A stretch of DNA of 64,000 nt from Bog-473 sp963751335 (GCA_963751335.1 CAVVUB010000004.1:186001-250000), one strand, 5' to 3'; positions 25,836-34,818 are shown, counted from the first letter of the stretch. Program-made: numbers and translations. Notes: generated by a model from the letters alone, not told the origin.

Positions 25836-27545
25836 TCACAGGCCGGTCTCCCCGTGGTTGGTTTCCCTGCGCTGAACGGAGGGGCCGGGGACCATCCGGC
25901 CCTCCTCGAGGGTCACGGTGGCGTCGCAGCGGGAGGCCTCGTCGGCCCGGTGGGTGATGACCAGCACGCTGCGGCCGTCACGGGCCGCCGAAGCCAGGAC
26001 GCCGCCGAGAACGGCGTCGGAGAGCTCGACCTCGAGCCCGCTCGTGGGCTCGTCCAGCAGCAGCAAAGGGCCGGGCGCCAGCAGGGCGCGGGCCACGGCC
26101 AGGCGCCGGCGCTCTCCGCCCGAGAGCGCGACGCCGTCGCCGCCGACGGGTGTGTCGAGACCGGCGGGCAACGAGGCCACGAAGCGGTCGAGCTGGGCGA
26201 CGCGCAGCGCGCCGTCGATGGCGTCGTCGCCGGCGTCGGGTCGGCCCAGGGTCAGGTTGGCCCGCAGCGTCCCGGCGAAGAGCTGCGCCCGTTGGTCCGC
26301 GAGCGCGCAGGCGCCGCGCACGTCCGCCTGCCGCAACTGCGACACGTCGGTGCCGTCGACGGAGAGCGTGCCGCGCTCGAGCGGCCAGAACCGGAGGAGC
26401 GCGTTGACGAGGCTGGACTTGCCGGCACCGCTCGAGCCGGTGACGGCGAGGCTGTGTCCGGCGGGCAGGGACAGGCTGATCCCGTCGAGGGCGCGCGGGA
26501 GGGTCTCGGTGTAGCGCAGGCACGCGGCGGCGAACGTGACGTCGGGCACGGCGGAGGTCAGCGTGGCCGGCACGGGCGGATCGTCCACGGGGATCGCCAC
26601 CGTCTCGAGGGCGAACAGCCGATCGGCCGCGGCCCGCACGGCGAGGGAGCGGGCCACCGCGTGGGGCACGCCGGGCACGGTCTCGAAGGTGGCCAGCGCA
26701 GCCAGCGGCAGCACCGCCACCATCACCTGACCCAGGGTGTGGTCGTGCACGGCAACGACGCCGAGGGCGAGCACGGTGCAGAGGGCGGCCGCCTGGCAGA
26801 GGGCGATCACGAGCCCGGTCGCCGTGGCCAGCGCGGCGTGGCGTCGCTCCAGCGCGTCAGTGCGTCGCGCGGTGCGGGCGACCGCGGCGAGTGCAGCCTC
26901 GTCCGCCCCGAAGATGAGCAGCTCGGGCGCGCCTTCGAGCGCGTCCACCACCTGGGCCGAGAGGGTCCCGGCCAGCGCGGCGATCTCGTCGTCCCCCTTC
27001 CGGCGCCAGGTGAGCCAGGCCGGGACCACCAACGCGACGGCCAGTGGGAGGCCGAGCCCGAGTGCGGCCCACGGCAGGATGAGGCCGACGGCGACCGTGC
27101 CCAGGACACCGGCGCCGACCGCGATGGCGACCGGCAGCACCGTGCGCAGGTAGAGGTCCTGGAGCGTGTCGACGTCGTCGATGGCCCGGGTCAGGAGGTC
27201 GCCGCTGCGCCATCCGGCCAGCGCGGCGGGAACCCGCGGCGTCAGGCAGTCGTAGAGCCAGACCCGCCAACGGGTGAGGGCCCGCAACGCGGCGTCGTGC
27301 CCGACCAGGCGTTCGCCGTAGCGCAGCGGGCCGCGCAAGAAGGCCAGCACCTCGACGGCGGCCAGGATCCCGACGATGGCGCCGAGTCCCGGGCGGAGTG
27401 CGGCGCGGCCGACGACGTAGCCCGAACCGGCCAGGAGGCCGATGGTGGCGGCGGCCGAGGCCAGCCCGAGGAGGCCGGCCAGGGCGAGGCGCCCGTACGG
27501 GGTGCCCGGCTCCGACAGGATCCGGCGCAGGGAACCGCCCCTCAC
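25836..27545 (-). CDS. cydC: thiol reductant ABC exporter subunit CydC
   Basis: GTG 27545 overlaps the cydD stop (GTGA) and gives 569 residues; longer starts inside cydD have unlikely composition. The N-terminal half has six membrane segments (starting RLALAGLLGLASAAATIGLL) with the CydC-like GRAALRPGLGAIVGILAAVE region. The C-terminal ABC domain has Walker A TGSSGAGKSSLVNALLRFWP, signature LSGGERRRLAV, Walker B LLLLDEPTSGL and VLVITHRADEASRCD. With CydD it forms the heterodimeric exporter of cysteine/glutathione-type thiols needed for cytochrome bd maturation. No cydAB genes are in the window. Confidence 0.9.
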   Translation of the reverse strand: MRGGSLRRILSEPGTPYGRLALAGLLGLASAAATIGLLAGSGYVVGRAALRPGLGAIVGILAAVEVLAFLRGPLRYGERLVGHDAALRALTRWRVWLYDCLTPRVPAALAGWRSGDLLTRAIDDVDTLQDLYLRTVLPVAIAVGAGVLGTVAVGLILPWAALGLGLPLAVALVVPAWLTWRRKGDDEIAALAGTLSAQVVDALEGAPELLIFGADEAALAAVARTARRTDALERRHAALATATGLVIALCQAAALCTVLALGVVAVHDHTLGQVMVAVLPLAALATFETVPGVPHAVARSLAVRAAADRLFALETVAIPVDDPPVPATLTSAVPDVTFAAACLRYTETLPRALDGISLSLPAGHSLAVTGSSGAGKSSLVNALLRFWPLERGTLSVDGTDVSQLRQADVRGACALADQRAQLFAGTLRANLTLGRPDAGDDAIDGALRVAQLDRFVASLPAGLDTPVGGDGVALSGGERRRLAVARALLAPGPLLLLDEPTSGLEVELSDAVLGGVLASAARDGRSVLVITHRADEASRCDATVTLEEGRMVPGPSVQRRETNHGETGL

Positions 27546-29170
27546 GAGGTCACCAGCCCGTAGGCGTGGGCCGGGAGGGCGACGACCTTGTCGAACGAGG
27601 GGAGCAAGGCGGGTTCGTGGGCGGCCACCACGATGGTCCGCTGTCCCAGCCACGGCTCGAGCGCCGGTGCCATCCGGGCCACCGTCGGCGGGTCCAGCGA
27701 GGAGGTGGGCTCGTCGAGCAGCACAATGGGCGCCGGGCGCAGCAGGGCGCGGGCCAGCGCCACCCGCTGGCGTTCGCCCGCGCTGAGCGTCAGGCCGTCG
27801 TGCCCGAGCTGGGTGGCCAGACCCTGGGGCAGGTTGGCCATGAGGGCAGACAAACCGACGGCGTCGAGCATGCGCACGAGGTCCTCGTCGGCCACCCCGG
27901 GGGCACCGAGGCGCAGGTTGTCAGCCAACGAGGCCGTGAAGAGATGGGGTCGTTGCGGCAGCCACGAGAAACACGCCCGCCACTCGGCCGCGCTCAGACC
28001 GGTCGAGGGCACGCCGTCGAGGCGCATGGAGCCGCCGTCGGGTTCGCGCAGGCGCAGCAGAGCGGCCACGACGGTCGACTTGCCGGCGCCCGAGCCGCCG
28101 GTCAGGGCGACCCGGGTGCCGGGCGCCAGATCGAGGGAGACGTCGTCGAGCGCGGGCTCGTCGCGGTGCGCATAGGTCACGCGGAGGCCCTCGACGCACA
28201 GCGCCGGCACCGAACTGCCGACCCGGGTCGGAGCCGGCGCGGGAGCCTCGCCGCCGCCGCCGGGCAACGGCGTGGCGAGCACCTCGAGCACCCGGGCCGC
28301 CGCCGCCTGCCCCTCGGCGCTGGCGTGGAACTCGGCCCCGGCCCGCCGCAGCGGGATGAAGATCTCGGGGGCCACGAGCAGGACGGCCATCGCCGTCTGC
28401 AGGTCGAGCTCCCCCCAGAGGAGCCGCAGTCCCAACACCATGGCGACGAGCCCGACGCCGAACCCGGCCAGCATGTCCATGGACAGGGCGGAGAGGAAGG
28501 CGCTGCGCAGCGTCCGCATGGTGGCCGAGCGCACCCCTTCGGTGGCCGCTTCGACCTCCCGCCGTCCCTGCTCCTGGCGGCCGAAAGCGCGCAGGGTGGG
28601 CAGCCCCTCGACGAGCTGGAGGAACCGGCCGGCCAACGAGCCGAGCCGGCGCCATTGTCGTTCCGATCGTTTCGCCGCCTCACGTCCGAAGAACACCATG
28701 GTGATCGGGACGGCGAGCACCAGCGCGATCACGACGAGGAAGGCGAGCCAGTTCTGGCTGCCCACCCAGATCAGGAGCAGGGCGGGGATGAGCGCGGCGG
28801 CTGCCGCTTGGGGCAGGTAGCGGGCGTAGTACGTGTGCAGGGACCGGAGCCCACGGGTGGCGGTCACCGAGAGCTCGCCCGGTCGCTCGCCGGCCAGCCA
28901 GGCCGGACCCAGGGTGAGCGCGTGCTCGAGCAGTTCCCCCCGCAGCTGAGTCACCACCCGTTCGGCCGCACCGTGGGCCGTGAGCTCGCCGGCCGCCTGC
29001 AGCCCGGAGCGCACCAGGACGGCCACGCCGACGAGCACGAGTGCGGGTGCCACCCCCGACAGCGACTCGTGGTGGAGAAGCGAGCGCTCGACCACGTGAG
29101 CGAGCGCGACGGCCTGGACCACGATGGTGACGGCGCTCAGCGCGGCCAGCACCAGAGAGAGGGCGGCCAC
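27542..29170 (-). CDS. cydD: thiol reductant ABC exporter subunit CydD (N-terminus may start further upstream)
   Basis: From GTG 29170 there are 542 residues: six membrane segments (first SLVLAALSAVTIVVQAVAL), then an ABC domain with GGSGAGKSTVVAALLRL, LSAGERQRVAL and IVLLDEPTSSLDPP. The segment FGRQEQGRREVEAATEG in the membrane domain is typical of CydD. Upstream in the same frame the sequence reads GPRLVDPELAARVRGLRRV, which resembles the usual CydD N-terminus. It is open as far as a CTG at 29254 that overlaps the thiolase-like stop, so the true start may be that CTG. The GTGA overlap with cydC argues for coupled synthesis of the heterodimer. Confidence 0.88.
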   Translation of the reverse strand: MAALSLVLAALSAVTIVVQAVALAHVVERSLLHHESLSGVAPALVLVGVAVLVRSGLQAAGELTAHGAAERVVTQLRGELLEHALTLGPAWLAGERPGELSVTATRGLRSLHTYYARYLPQAAAAALIPALLLIWVGSQNWLAFLVVIALVLAVPITMVFFGREAAKRSERQWRRLGSLAGRFLQLVEGLPTLRAFGRQEQGRREVEAATEGVRSATMRTLRSAFLSALSMDMLAGFGVGLVAMVLGLRLLWGELDLQTAMAVLLVAPEIFIPLRRAGAEFHASAEGQAAAARVLEVLATPLPGGGGEAPAPAPTRVGSSVPALCVEGLRVTYAHRDEPALDDVSLDLAPGTRVALTGGSGAGKSTVVAALLRLREPDGGSMRLDGVPSTGLSAAEWRACFSWLPQRPHLFTASLADNLRLGAPGVADEDLVRMLDAVGLSALMANLPQGLATQLGHDGLTLSAGERQRVALARALLRPAPIVLLDEPTSSLDPPTVARMAPALEPWLGQRTIVVAAHEPALLPSFDKVVALPAHAYGLVTS

Positions 29171-29250
29171 CCGGCGCAGGCCCCGTACCCGGGCGGCCAG
29201 CTCGGGATCGACCAGGCGAGGCCCCGTTCTGGGTCGCCGGGTGGTGGTGC

Positions 29251-30720
29251 TCAGATCCGAAATCTCGTGTCCTTCAGCTCGACGGTCCGGCCGACCAGGC
29301 CCTCGGCGAGCGCGGCACGGGCGGTGGGTGCATCTTCGCAGGTGGCAGCGGTGCGGACCCCATCGGGCAGGTCGGCGACGATGACCGTTCGCTCCGGCTC
29401 GAGCCGGTCCGGACCGCCGTAGGTGACGGTGTAGGAAGCCACGGTGCCCCGGGTTGGATCGGTCGGTGGGACCCTGAGGACCGGCCGCGTCTCGGTGGCG
29501 GCGTCCGCCTCGGCGGCCAGGTCCGCGACCAGTCCGTCGTCATCGGGCGGCGTGGTGGACCACACGGCCAGCCCGGGCTTGGAGAGCATGCCCGACACCG
29601 TGGTGACCAGACCGGGTTCGCCCGCGTCCTCCCGGAGCCGCCGGCCGAGGGTGATGGTCGAGAGCAGGACGTAGTGGTTGAAGGGACCGCCGGCGAAGGC
29701 CATACCTCCGGTCAAGGTGGGCGTCCCGCCCAGAGGGAGGCCGAGCTCGCGCTGCTGGACCCGCACCGCCACCGGGAAGCAGGAGTACAGCTCCGCCGGC
29801 CCGATGGCGTGGAGTGGTCGCCCCAGTCGGCCGGCGGCCGCACGACCGAGGACACCCATGGCGGGCCAGGCGTGGAGGTGGCGCCGGGCCGTCAGGGTGA
29901 CCGCGCTCGAACAGTGCAGGGCGACGTGGGGGAAGAGCCAGCGGTCGGGCGGTACGCCGGCGTCCGCGGCGTGCGCGGCCGAGCAGACGAGCAGCGCGGA
30001 CGCCTGGTCCACGGTCCACTGGGTCGAGTGCCACAGGTTGTAGGGAAAGGCCAGCGGTCGGTTGGTCGGCCCCGGCCGCGCGATCTCGTCCGCGCTGCGT
30101 GGCGCCGGAAAGGCGGCGAAGGGATTACCCTGCGCCACCTGGTTGAAGCGGGCCCAGAGGGCAGCGATCTCCTGGCTCGGTGACGATGAGCGCCCCTCGG
30201 CGGCGACCAGCGCGTTCTCGATCAGTGCATACTCCTGGACGACGGGCCACGCCAGGCCGGCGGCCAACTCGATGGGCGCGACGAATTCGGGCGGCCGGGT
30301 CAGGACCCGGTCGGGTGGACGCGCCTCGTCGTCTGTCTCGACGCCGCCGGCCCGGGCCCAGGCTCGGGCCTCGCCGCCGACCACCGCCACGGCGTCGCTC
30401 TCGCCGTTGGTCACCAGGCTCAGGGCGTGGTTGATGACCTCTTGCTGGGAGACGCCGATTTCGCAGAGCACGGTGCGGGCGCCCGCCGCACCGATCCGGC
30501 GGGCGACCGTGCGCGCCGGGTCGGTGAGCGACCACGACCCTTGGGGGACCACGATGTGGTCGAGACCGCCCAGCAGGCCGGGTGCGCCGGCGTCGTGGCC
30601 TGCCGCCTGCACGGCCTGGGTCATGAGCTCGCTGACCGGCGCGCTGTCGTTCGCCGCCCCGAGGCCGACGAGCACGGGGCGGCGCGGGTCGCTCAGGTAC
30701 GAGAGTCCGGGTCCGGTCAC
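29251..30720 (-). CDS. thiolase-like acetyl-CoA acetyltransferase homologue lacking the usual nucleophilic Cys
   Basis: GTG 30720 gives 489 residues. The overall pattern (VLVGLGAANDSAPVSELMTQ, DHIVVPQGSWSLTDPARTVA, VAVVGGEARAWARAGG, then a C-terminal PTLTGGMAFAGGPFNHYVLL with the GGxxxxGHP-like catalytic loop replaced by GGPFNHY) matches the thiolase-like group in actinobacterial lipid catabolism. At the position of the N-terminal active-site cysteine the sequence reads CEIGVSQQEVINHAL, so the standard VNxxCxSG motif is absent. Classical Claisen condensation is therefore doubtful. It precedes cydD, with the stop overlapping a possible CTG start, and diverges from the dienelactone hydrolase with only 24 bases between starts. 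Confidence 0.8.
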   Translation of the reverse strand: MTGPGLSYLSDPRRPVLVGLGAANDSAPVSELMTQAVQAAGHDAGAPGLLGGLDHIVVPQGSWSLTDPARTVARRIGAAGARTVLCEIGVSQQEVINHALSLVTNGESDAVAVVGGEARAWARAGGVETDDEARPPDRVLTRPPEFVAPIELAAGLAWPVVQEYALIENALVAAEGRSSSPSQEIAALWARFNQVAQGNPFAAFPAPRSADEIARPGPTNRPLAFPYNLWHSTQWTVDQASALLVCSAAHAADAGVPPDRWLFPHVALHCSSAVTLTARRHLHAWPAMGVLGRAAAGRLGRPLHAIGPAELYSCFPVAVRVQQRELGLPLGGTPTLTGGMAFAGGPFNHYVLLSTITLGRRLREDAGEPGLVTTVSGMLSKPGLAVWSTTPPDDDGLVADLAAEADAATETRPVLRVPPTDPTRGTVASYTVTYGGPDRLEPERTVIVADLPDGVRTAATCEDAPTARAALAEGLVGRTVELKDTRFRI

Positions 30721-30728
30721 GGCGGCCG

Positions 30729-30738
30729 ATGCTACGGT
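30729..30738. promoter_or_regulatory. overlapping divergent -10 elements, probably leaderless
   Basis: TACGGT (30733-30738, plus) ends six bases before ATG 30745, and TAGCAT (30734-30729, minus) ends eight bases before GTG 30720. Both fit the actinobacterial TANNNT hexamer at the spacing of leaderless transcripts. The starts are 24 bases apart and neither gene has room for a ribosome-binding site in a normal leader. Confidence 0.45.
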
Positions 30739-30744
30739 CCGGCG

Positions 30745-31596
30745 ATGGCGACGGGCGATGTGGGCCGGTGGGAAGGCGCGCTCTCCGAATTCGACAAGGA
30801 CAGCTTCGAGTCGGAGGGCAAGCGACGCGTCGTGTTCCGGCTCGGCACCGGCCCGGCCGTGATCATCATGAGCGAAGCCCCGGGCATCACCCCGGAGTTG
30901 GCCGTCTTCGCCCGCCGTGTGGCCGCGGCGGGGTGCAGCGCGGTCGTTCCGCACCTCTTCGGCGACGTGGGCCGGCCCACCACCGGCCTCTACGCGGTGG
31001 AGATGCTGGGTCCGGCCTGCATCTCGCGGGAGTTCTCGTGTTTCGCGCTGAAGCGGACGAGCCCCATCACCAGCTGGCTGCGTGCCCTGGCCAGGTCGGA
31101 ACATGAGCGCTGCGGGGGGCCGGGTGTCGGTGCCGTCGGCATGTGTTTCACCGGCGGCTTCGCGCTGGCCATGACGGTTGACGACGTCATGCTGGCCCCG
31201 GTGCTCAGCCAGCCCTCGCAACCGTTTCCGATCGGTCGGTCGCGCAAGGCCGACATCGGCATCTCGGACGAGGACCTGGCTCGGGTCAAGCAGCGCACCG
31301 AGGCGGGGCAGTGCATCCTGGGGCTGCGCTTCAGCAACGACCCCTTCTGCGTCGAGCAGCGCTTCGAGACGCTGCGCCGCGAGCTCGGCGAGCGCTTCCT
31401 CGCGGTCGAGATCGACTCCGCACCGGGCAATCCCTACGGGCACCCCAAGAACGCGCACTCCGTCCTGACCCACCATCTGGTGGACCGGCCGGGGACGCCG
31501 ACGCGCGACGCACTGGACCGGACGCTGACCTTCTTCCGTGAGAATCTCGGGGTGGGCGACGGCCCCGGACCGCGGCCCAGTGGGATGGGCGACTGA
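30745..31596 (+). CDS. dienelactone hydrolase family protein
   Basis: ATG 30745 gives 283 residues of an alpha/beta-hydrolase. RVVFRLGTGPAVIIMSEAPG forms the first strands, AAGCSAVVPHLFGDVGRP is the typical DLH segment, and the nucleophile elbow GAVGMCFTGGFALAM carries Cys as nucleophile, as in dienelactone hydrolases. The acid and base lie in LGLRFSNDPFCVEQR and in GHPKNAHSVLTHHL. DLH proteins hydrolyse lactones in aromatic or chloroaromatic breakdown, but many have unknown substrates. It is transcribed divergently from the thiolase-like gene and converges with the amine oxidase gene, ten bases apart. Confidence 0.87.
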   Translation: MATGDVGRWEGALSEFDKDSFESEGKRRVVFRLGTGPAVIIMSEAPGITPELAVFARRVAAAGCSAVVPHLFGDVGRPTTGLYAVEMLGPACISREFSCFALKRTSPITSWLRALARSEHERCGGPGVGAVGMCFTGGFALAMTVDDVMLAPVLSQPSQPFPIGRSRKADIGISDEDLARVKQRTEAGQCILGLRFSNDPFCVEQRFETLRRELGERFLAVEIDSAPGNPYGHPKNAHSVLTHHLVDRPGTPTRDALDRTLTFFRENLGVGDGPGPRPSGMGD

Positions 31597-31606
31597 CCGA
31601 GCGGCC

Positions 31607-32974
31607 TCAGCCGACCGCTTCGAGGATTTCCCGGGAGACGCGCTCGCCCGAACGCACCGCGCCATCCATCGATCCGTACGACATGGCGGCCGTCTCCGTC
31701 CCGGCCCAGTGCAGGCGCCCGACCGGCTCGCGGATGCGCCGCCCGTACTGGGTGAGCACTCCGGTGGGGAAGCGGCCGAAAGAGCATCCTCTGGTCCAGC
31801 GCTCCTCGGCCCAGTTCAGCTCGAGCAGCTCGAGCGGTCGCGCCGCCTGTGCTCCCAATCGTATGGACAGGGTCCGCAGCAGGATGTCCCGACGCTCCTT
31901 CTCGCCCAGCGCCCAGAGGGTTCGGGCCTGGGGCCCCGCAGCGTAGGTGGCGAGGACGCCGTACGGGTGGCCGGGCTGGGTGGTGTCCAGCGTCACCTCG
32001 GCCAGTTCGTCGGTGGCCACCGTGGCCCCGTTGGCGCCGTCGGCCCGCCAGAACGGCTCGTCATAGATCGTCACCATCTTGAGCTCGGTGCCGGCGGGCA
32101 TCTGGTGGATGAGAAGCGCGTGATCGGCCGGCAGCGCGGGCTCGAAGCGGATGCCCGCGGCCAGGGCGCGGGGTAGCGCGAGCACGGCCCGGCGCGCCCG
32201 TACGCGCACGGCGTCGGACGTGACCTCGACCCGGTCGCCGCCCTGGGTGATCGCGGTGACCGGGGCGTCCAGCACGATCGCCTCTCCCAGCTCGGCCGCC
32301 ATGGCGTCGGGGACCTGGCCGACCCCGCCTTGGAATTGGGAGTCCTGGTAGCCACCTTCGAGCGTCATGAGGGCCTCCACTCCACCCGAGGCGCGGACCA
32401 GGAAGAGCCAGTTGAGAAGGGACACTTCCGAGAGGTCGGCGGCGAAGCAGGCACGCACCGTCGAGTCGATCAGGTCCCGGGCCAGCCGGGTCGGCACGTT
32501 GGCCGGGTTGAGCCAGCTGCGCACCGTCTGGGCGTCCCACGAGGCGGCCCGCCCTGCCGTCCAAGGCGCCTCGAGCGGCACCTTCTTCGCCATGGCGTTC
32601 ATGCGCGCGATGGCTTGGCCGGCGCTCAGCAGAGCCACCGGGTTGATCCGGGGAATGTTGCCCCGGTAGCGCCGGGCCTTCCCGCCGTTGGCCAGGACGT
32701 AGTCGCCCTCGACGAAGGTGGGGAACGTGGCGACGCCCATCTCCTTGGCCAGGGCCCGCAACTGGCCGTGCCCGGGGCCGATGAAGCAGGCCCCCATGTC
32801 GACCGGGACTCCCCCCGCCGAGGTCTGCGTCCAGATCCGGCCCCCGACCCGCTCTCTGGCCTCGAGGACCACAACCGATGAGCCGGCCTGGCTGAGCCGT
32901 CGGGCGGCCGTCAGGCCGGCCAGGCCCGCTCCCACGACGCAGACGTCGGCCTCTCTCGGTGTGCTCGCCGGCAC
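31607..32974 (-). CDS. flavin-containing monoamine oxidase family protein
   Basis: GTG 32974 lies behind GGGGGGTGG and gives 455 residues. FAD binding is shown by EADVCVVGAGLAGLTAARRL, the downstream VVVLEARERVGGRIWTQTSA and GGVPVDMGACFIGPGHGQL. The C-terminus WTRGCSFGRFPTGVLTQYGR and LHWAGTETAAMSYGSMDGAV contains the second FAD-contacting GTE motif. It lacks the CX4-C membrane anchor of mitochondrial MAO and is probably soluble. Such enzymes oxidise primary amines or amino-acid derivatives to aldehydes. A GGAACC/GGTTCC palindrome lies 39 bases upstream. The gene is monocistronic. Confidence 0.87.
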   Translation of the reverse strand: MPASTPREADVCVVGAGLAGLTAARRLSQAGSSVVVLEARERVGGRIWTQTSAGGVPVDMGACFIGPGHGQLRALAKEMGVATFPTFVEGDYVLANGGKARRYRGNIPRINPVALLSAGQAIARMNAMAKKVPLEAPWTAGRAASWDAQTVRSWLNPANVPTRLARDLIDSTVRACFAADLSEVSLLNWLFLVRASGGVEALMTLEGGYQDSQFQGGVGQVPDAMAAELGEAIVLDAPVTAITQGGDRVEVTSDAVRVRARRAVLALPRALAAGIRFEPALPADHALLIHQMPAGTELKMVTIYDEPFWRADGANGATVATDELAEVTLDTTQPGHPYGVLATYAAGPQARTLWALGEKERRDILLRTLSIRLGAQAARPLELLELNWAEERWTRGCSFGRFPTGVLTQYGRRIREPVGRLHWAGTETAAMSYGSMDGAVRSGERVSREILEAVG

Positions 32975-33012
32975 GCAGCCACCCCCCGGTCCTCGGACTC
33001 GGTCTCGGGCTC

Positions 33013-33027
33013 GGAACCCCTGGTTCC
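33013..33027. promoter_or_regulatory. 15-bp palindrome upstream of the amine oxidase gene
   Basis: GGAACC (33013-33018) and GGTTCC (33022-33027) flank CCT, 39 bases upstream of the amine oxidase start. It could be an operator or a leader hairpin. The rest of the 188-base spacer to the secreted-protein gene is GC-rich and featureless. Confidence 0.3.
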
Positions 33028-33162
33028 AGGCCCGTCGACGACGGTAGTGCAGGGTGACCGATCGAGCACGGGTGGGCCAGGCGCGAGGGCTGGTCGCTGA
33101 GCGGAACCGTCCGCTCGGGGTGGTCGCGCCCCCGCGGTCACCGGCGCCCAGGCCGGATCCGG

Positions 33163-33981
33163 TCAGCTCGTGGTCGAGGTGGTGTCGCCCGCTCCGTGCT
33201 TCGTGGCGTGACGGGTAGCGGCATGGTGGACGCCCCCGGGGACGAGGACCTGGCGGATCTGGTGCGCGTCCTTGCGCGCCTGTTTCACGGCGCCAACCGC
33301 CTGCCCGGCTGAGGCCTGGGCGCCGGCGAGGAGGCTGTTGTCGGCGTTCCACTGAGCGGGCGTGTAACCGAGCACGGTGCCGGCCAGCCCCTTCGTGGCG
33401 TTGGAGGCGGTGGTGATCTCGTTCTTCAGGTTCCCGACCAGCGGGTCGAGCGTCGACTGGTTGGCCGAGGCGGCGTGTTGCTGGGCTCTGCCCGCGGCCT
33501 TCTGGAACGCCGGCACTTCGGTGCCGGTCACCCGGTACGCACCCGCGGCGATGTGGGCCGCCGGGAGGACCAGCCGATAGACGCGGAAGCCGCTGTAGAT
33601 CGTGCCGTAGTCGGCCGTCGCCTGCTGCAGCGTGCCGTCGTCCTGGATCTTCGCGTCCAGTTGCTTGAGCGGTCCGATGTCGTGTCCCAGGTAGCTCTCG
33701 AGCCGATCTTGGCCCGCGCGGAGCCTCTTGGCCGATTTCACCTTGTTGACGGCCGCAGTGAGCGTCTCGACGCGGTGCGTGATCTGGGTGTGGGCCAGGT
33801 TCTTGATCCCGTCGAGCGTGGGCGGCAACGTCGAGGTCGTCGAGGCGCTGCCGCCGCCCGACACCGTGGAGGCTCCCGATGACGTCGCCGCGCCCGCGGC
33901 AACACTGGCGCCGCCGAGCGTCGCCGTCGAGGCCAGTGCGAACGCACCGAAACCGATCAGCGCCTTGTGTCCCTTCGACAT
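33163..33981 (-). CDS. exported Ala-rich helical protein, function unknown
   Basis: ATG 33981 follows GAGAGGA and gives 272 residues. A signal peptide MSKGHKALIGFGAFALASTA with cleavage after about residue 32 (VAAGAA) is followed by a Ser/Thr-rich linker (residues 33-52). A mainly helical domain then holds THRVETLTAAVNKVKSAKRL, DRLESYLGHDIGPLKQLDAK and a long Ala/Gln-rich helical C-terminal half ending TTSTTS. No known domain is recognised; the pattern resembles exported coiled helical bundles of Actinomycetota. It diverges from the two-component genes, with 150 bases between starts, suggesting it may be a target or sensor partner of that system. Confidence 0.65.
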   Translation of the reverse strand: MSKGHKALIGFGAFALASTATLGGASVAAGAATSSGASTVSGGGSASTTSTLPPTLDGIKNLAHTQITHRVETLTAAVNKVKSAKRLRAGQDRLESYLGHDIGPLKQLDAKIQDDGTLQQATADYGTIYSGFRVYRLVLPAAHIAAGAYRVTGTEVPAFQKAAGRAQQHAASANQSTLDPLVGNLKNEITTASNATKGLAGTVLGYTPAQWNADNSLLAGAQASAGQAVGAVKQARKDAHQIRQVLVPGGVHHAATRHATKHGAGDTTSTTS

Positions 33982-34131
33982 GTCCGATCCTCTCGTCCGG
34001 GATTCCTTGGAATACCCTGAACTCAATGGTGAAGGCCCTGGGTGAAGCGGGTGTGTGCCAAAGATGATGGTTCTGTAAGGGCCGGTGCAATTCGGGCGTT
34101 TTGCCGGGCCGCCAGATGGAAGGCTGGTGAC

Positions 34132-34809
34132 GTGGACGCCGAGAACGGAACGGTGGTTGTCATCGAGGACGATCCGCACATTGCGGACCTGGTCGACCTC
34201 TACCTCCGTCGGGAAGGCTTTCGGGTGCTTTTGGCCGGAGACGGTGAGAAGGGCCTCGAGCTGTTCAGACAGGCAGATCCGTGGATCGTGATCCTCGACG
34301 TCGGACTGCCGGGTCGGCGCGACGGATTCGACGTCTGTCGCGAGATTCGGGCCCGGGGATCGGTGCCGGTCCTCTTCCTGACCGCTCGCGACGACGAAGT
34401 GGACCGCATCCTCGGACTGGAGATGGGGGCGGACGACTATCTGACCAAACCGTTCTCGCCCCGCGAGCTGGTGGCCCGGGTCCGGGCCATCCTGCGGCGG
34501 ACCCGGGAAGGTCCCACGCCCCAAGAGGTGGTGACGGTCGGCGAGCTCGCGGTGGATCTGCGCCGCCGCGAGGTGCGCCAGGGTGGGACTGCCGTGTCAC
34601 TCACCACCCGTGAATTCGACCTGCTCGCCTTCTTGGCCAACAACATCGGGCTTGCTCTCTCCCGCCAACAATTGCTCGACGGTGTGTGGGGGACCGATTG
34701 GTACGGCGACGAGCGCACCGTCGACGTGCACGTGGCCCAGCTGCGCAAGAAGTTGGGGACCGAGCTGCCCCTCGCCACCGTATGGGGCGTCGGCTACCGG
34801 TTCGGCTGA
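34132..34809 (+). CDS. OmpR/PhoB-type response regulator
   Basis: GTG 34132 with GGAAGG upstream gives 225 residues. The receiver domain has the acidic pair in VVVIEDDPHIADLVDLYLRR, the phosphoacceptor Asp in WIVILDVGLPGRRDGFDV, Thr in VLFLTARDDEVDRI and Lys in DYLTKPFSPRELVARVRAIL. The C-terminal winged helix includes VSLTTREFDLLAFLANN, LSRQQLLDGVWGTDW and RTVDVHVAQLRKKLG. All phosphorylation residues are intact. The histidine kinase follows after nine bases, so they form one operon. The nearby exported proteins and the S53 protease gene are plausible targets by position only. Confidence 0.93.
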   Translation: MDAENGTVVVIEDDPHIADLVDLYLRREGFRVLLAGDGEKGLELFRQADPWIVILDVGLPGRRDGFDVCREIRARGSVPVLFLTARDDEVDRILGLEMGADDYLTKPFSPRELVARVRAILRRTREGPTPQEVVTVGELAVDLRRREVRQGGTAVSLTTREFDLLAFLANNIGLALSRQQLLDGVWGTDWYGDERTVDVHVAQLRKKLGTELPLATVWGVGYRFG

Positions 34810-34818
34810 GGCGGCTCG

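Noticed and set aside
25509..27563. A 684-codon plus-strand frame opposite cydC
   Set aside because: It mirrors the cydC codons, is rich in Gly, Gln and Arg repeats and has no recognisable domain; typical antisense open frame of high-GC DNA.
27398..29422. A 674-codon plus-strand frame opposite cydD
   Set aside because: Same reasons: no domain, skewed composition, exact antisense of CydD.
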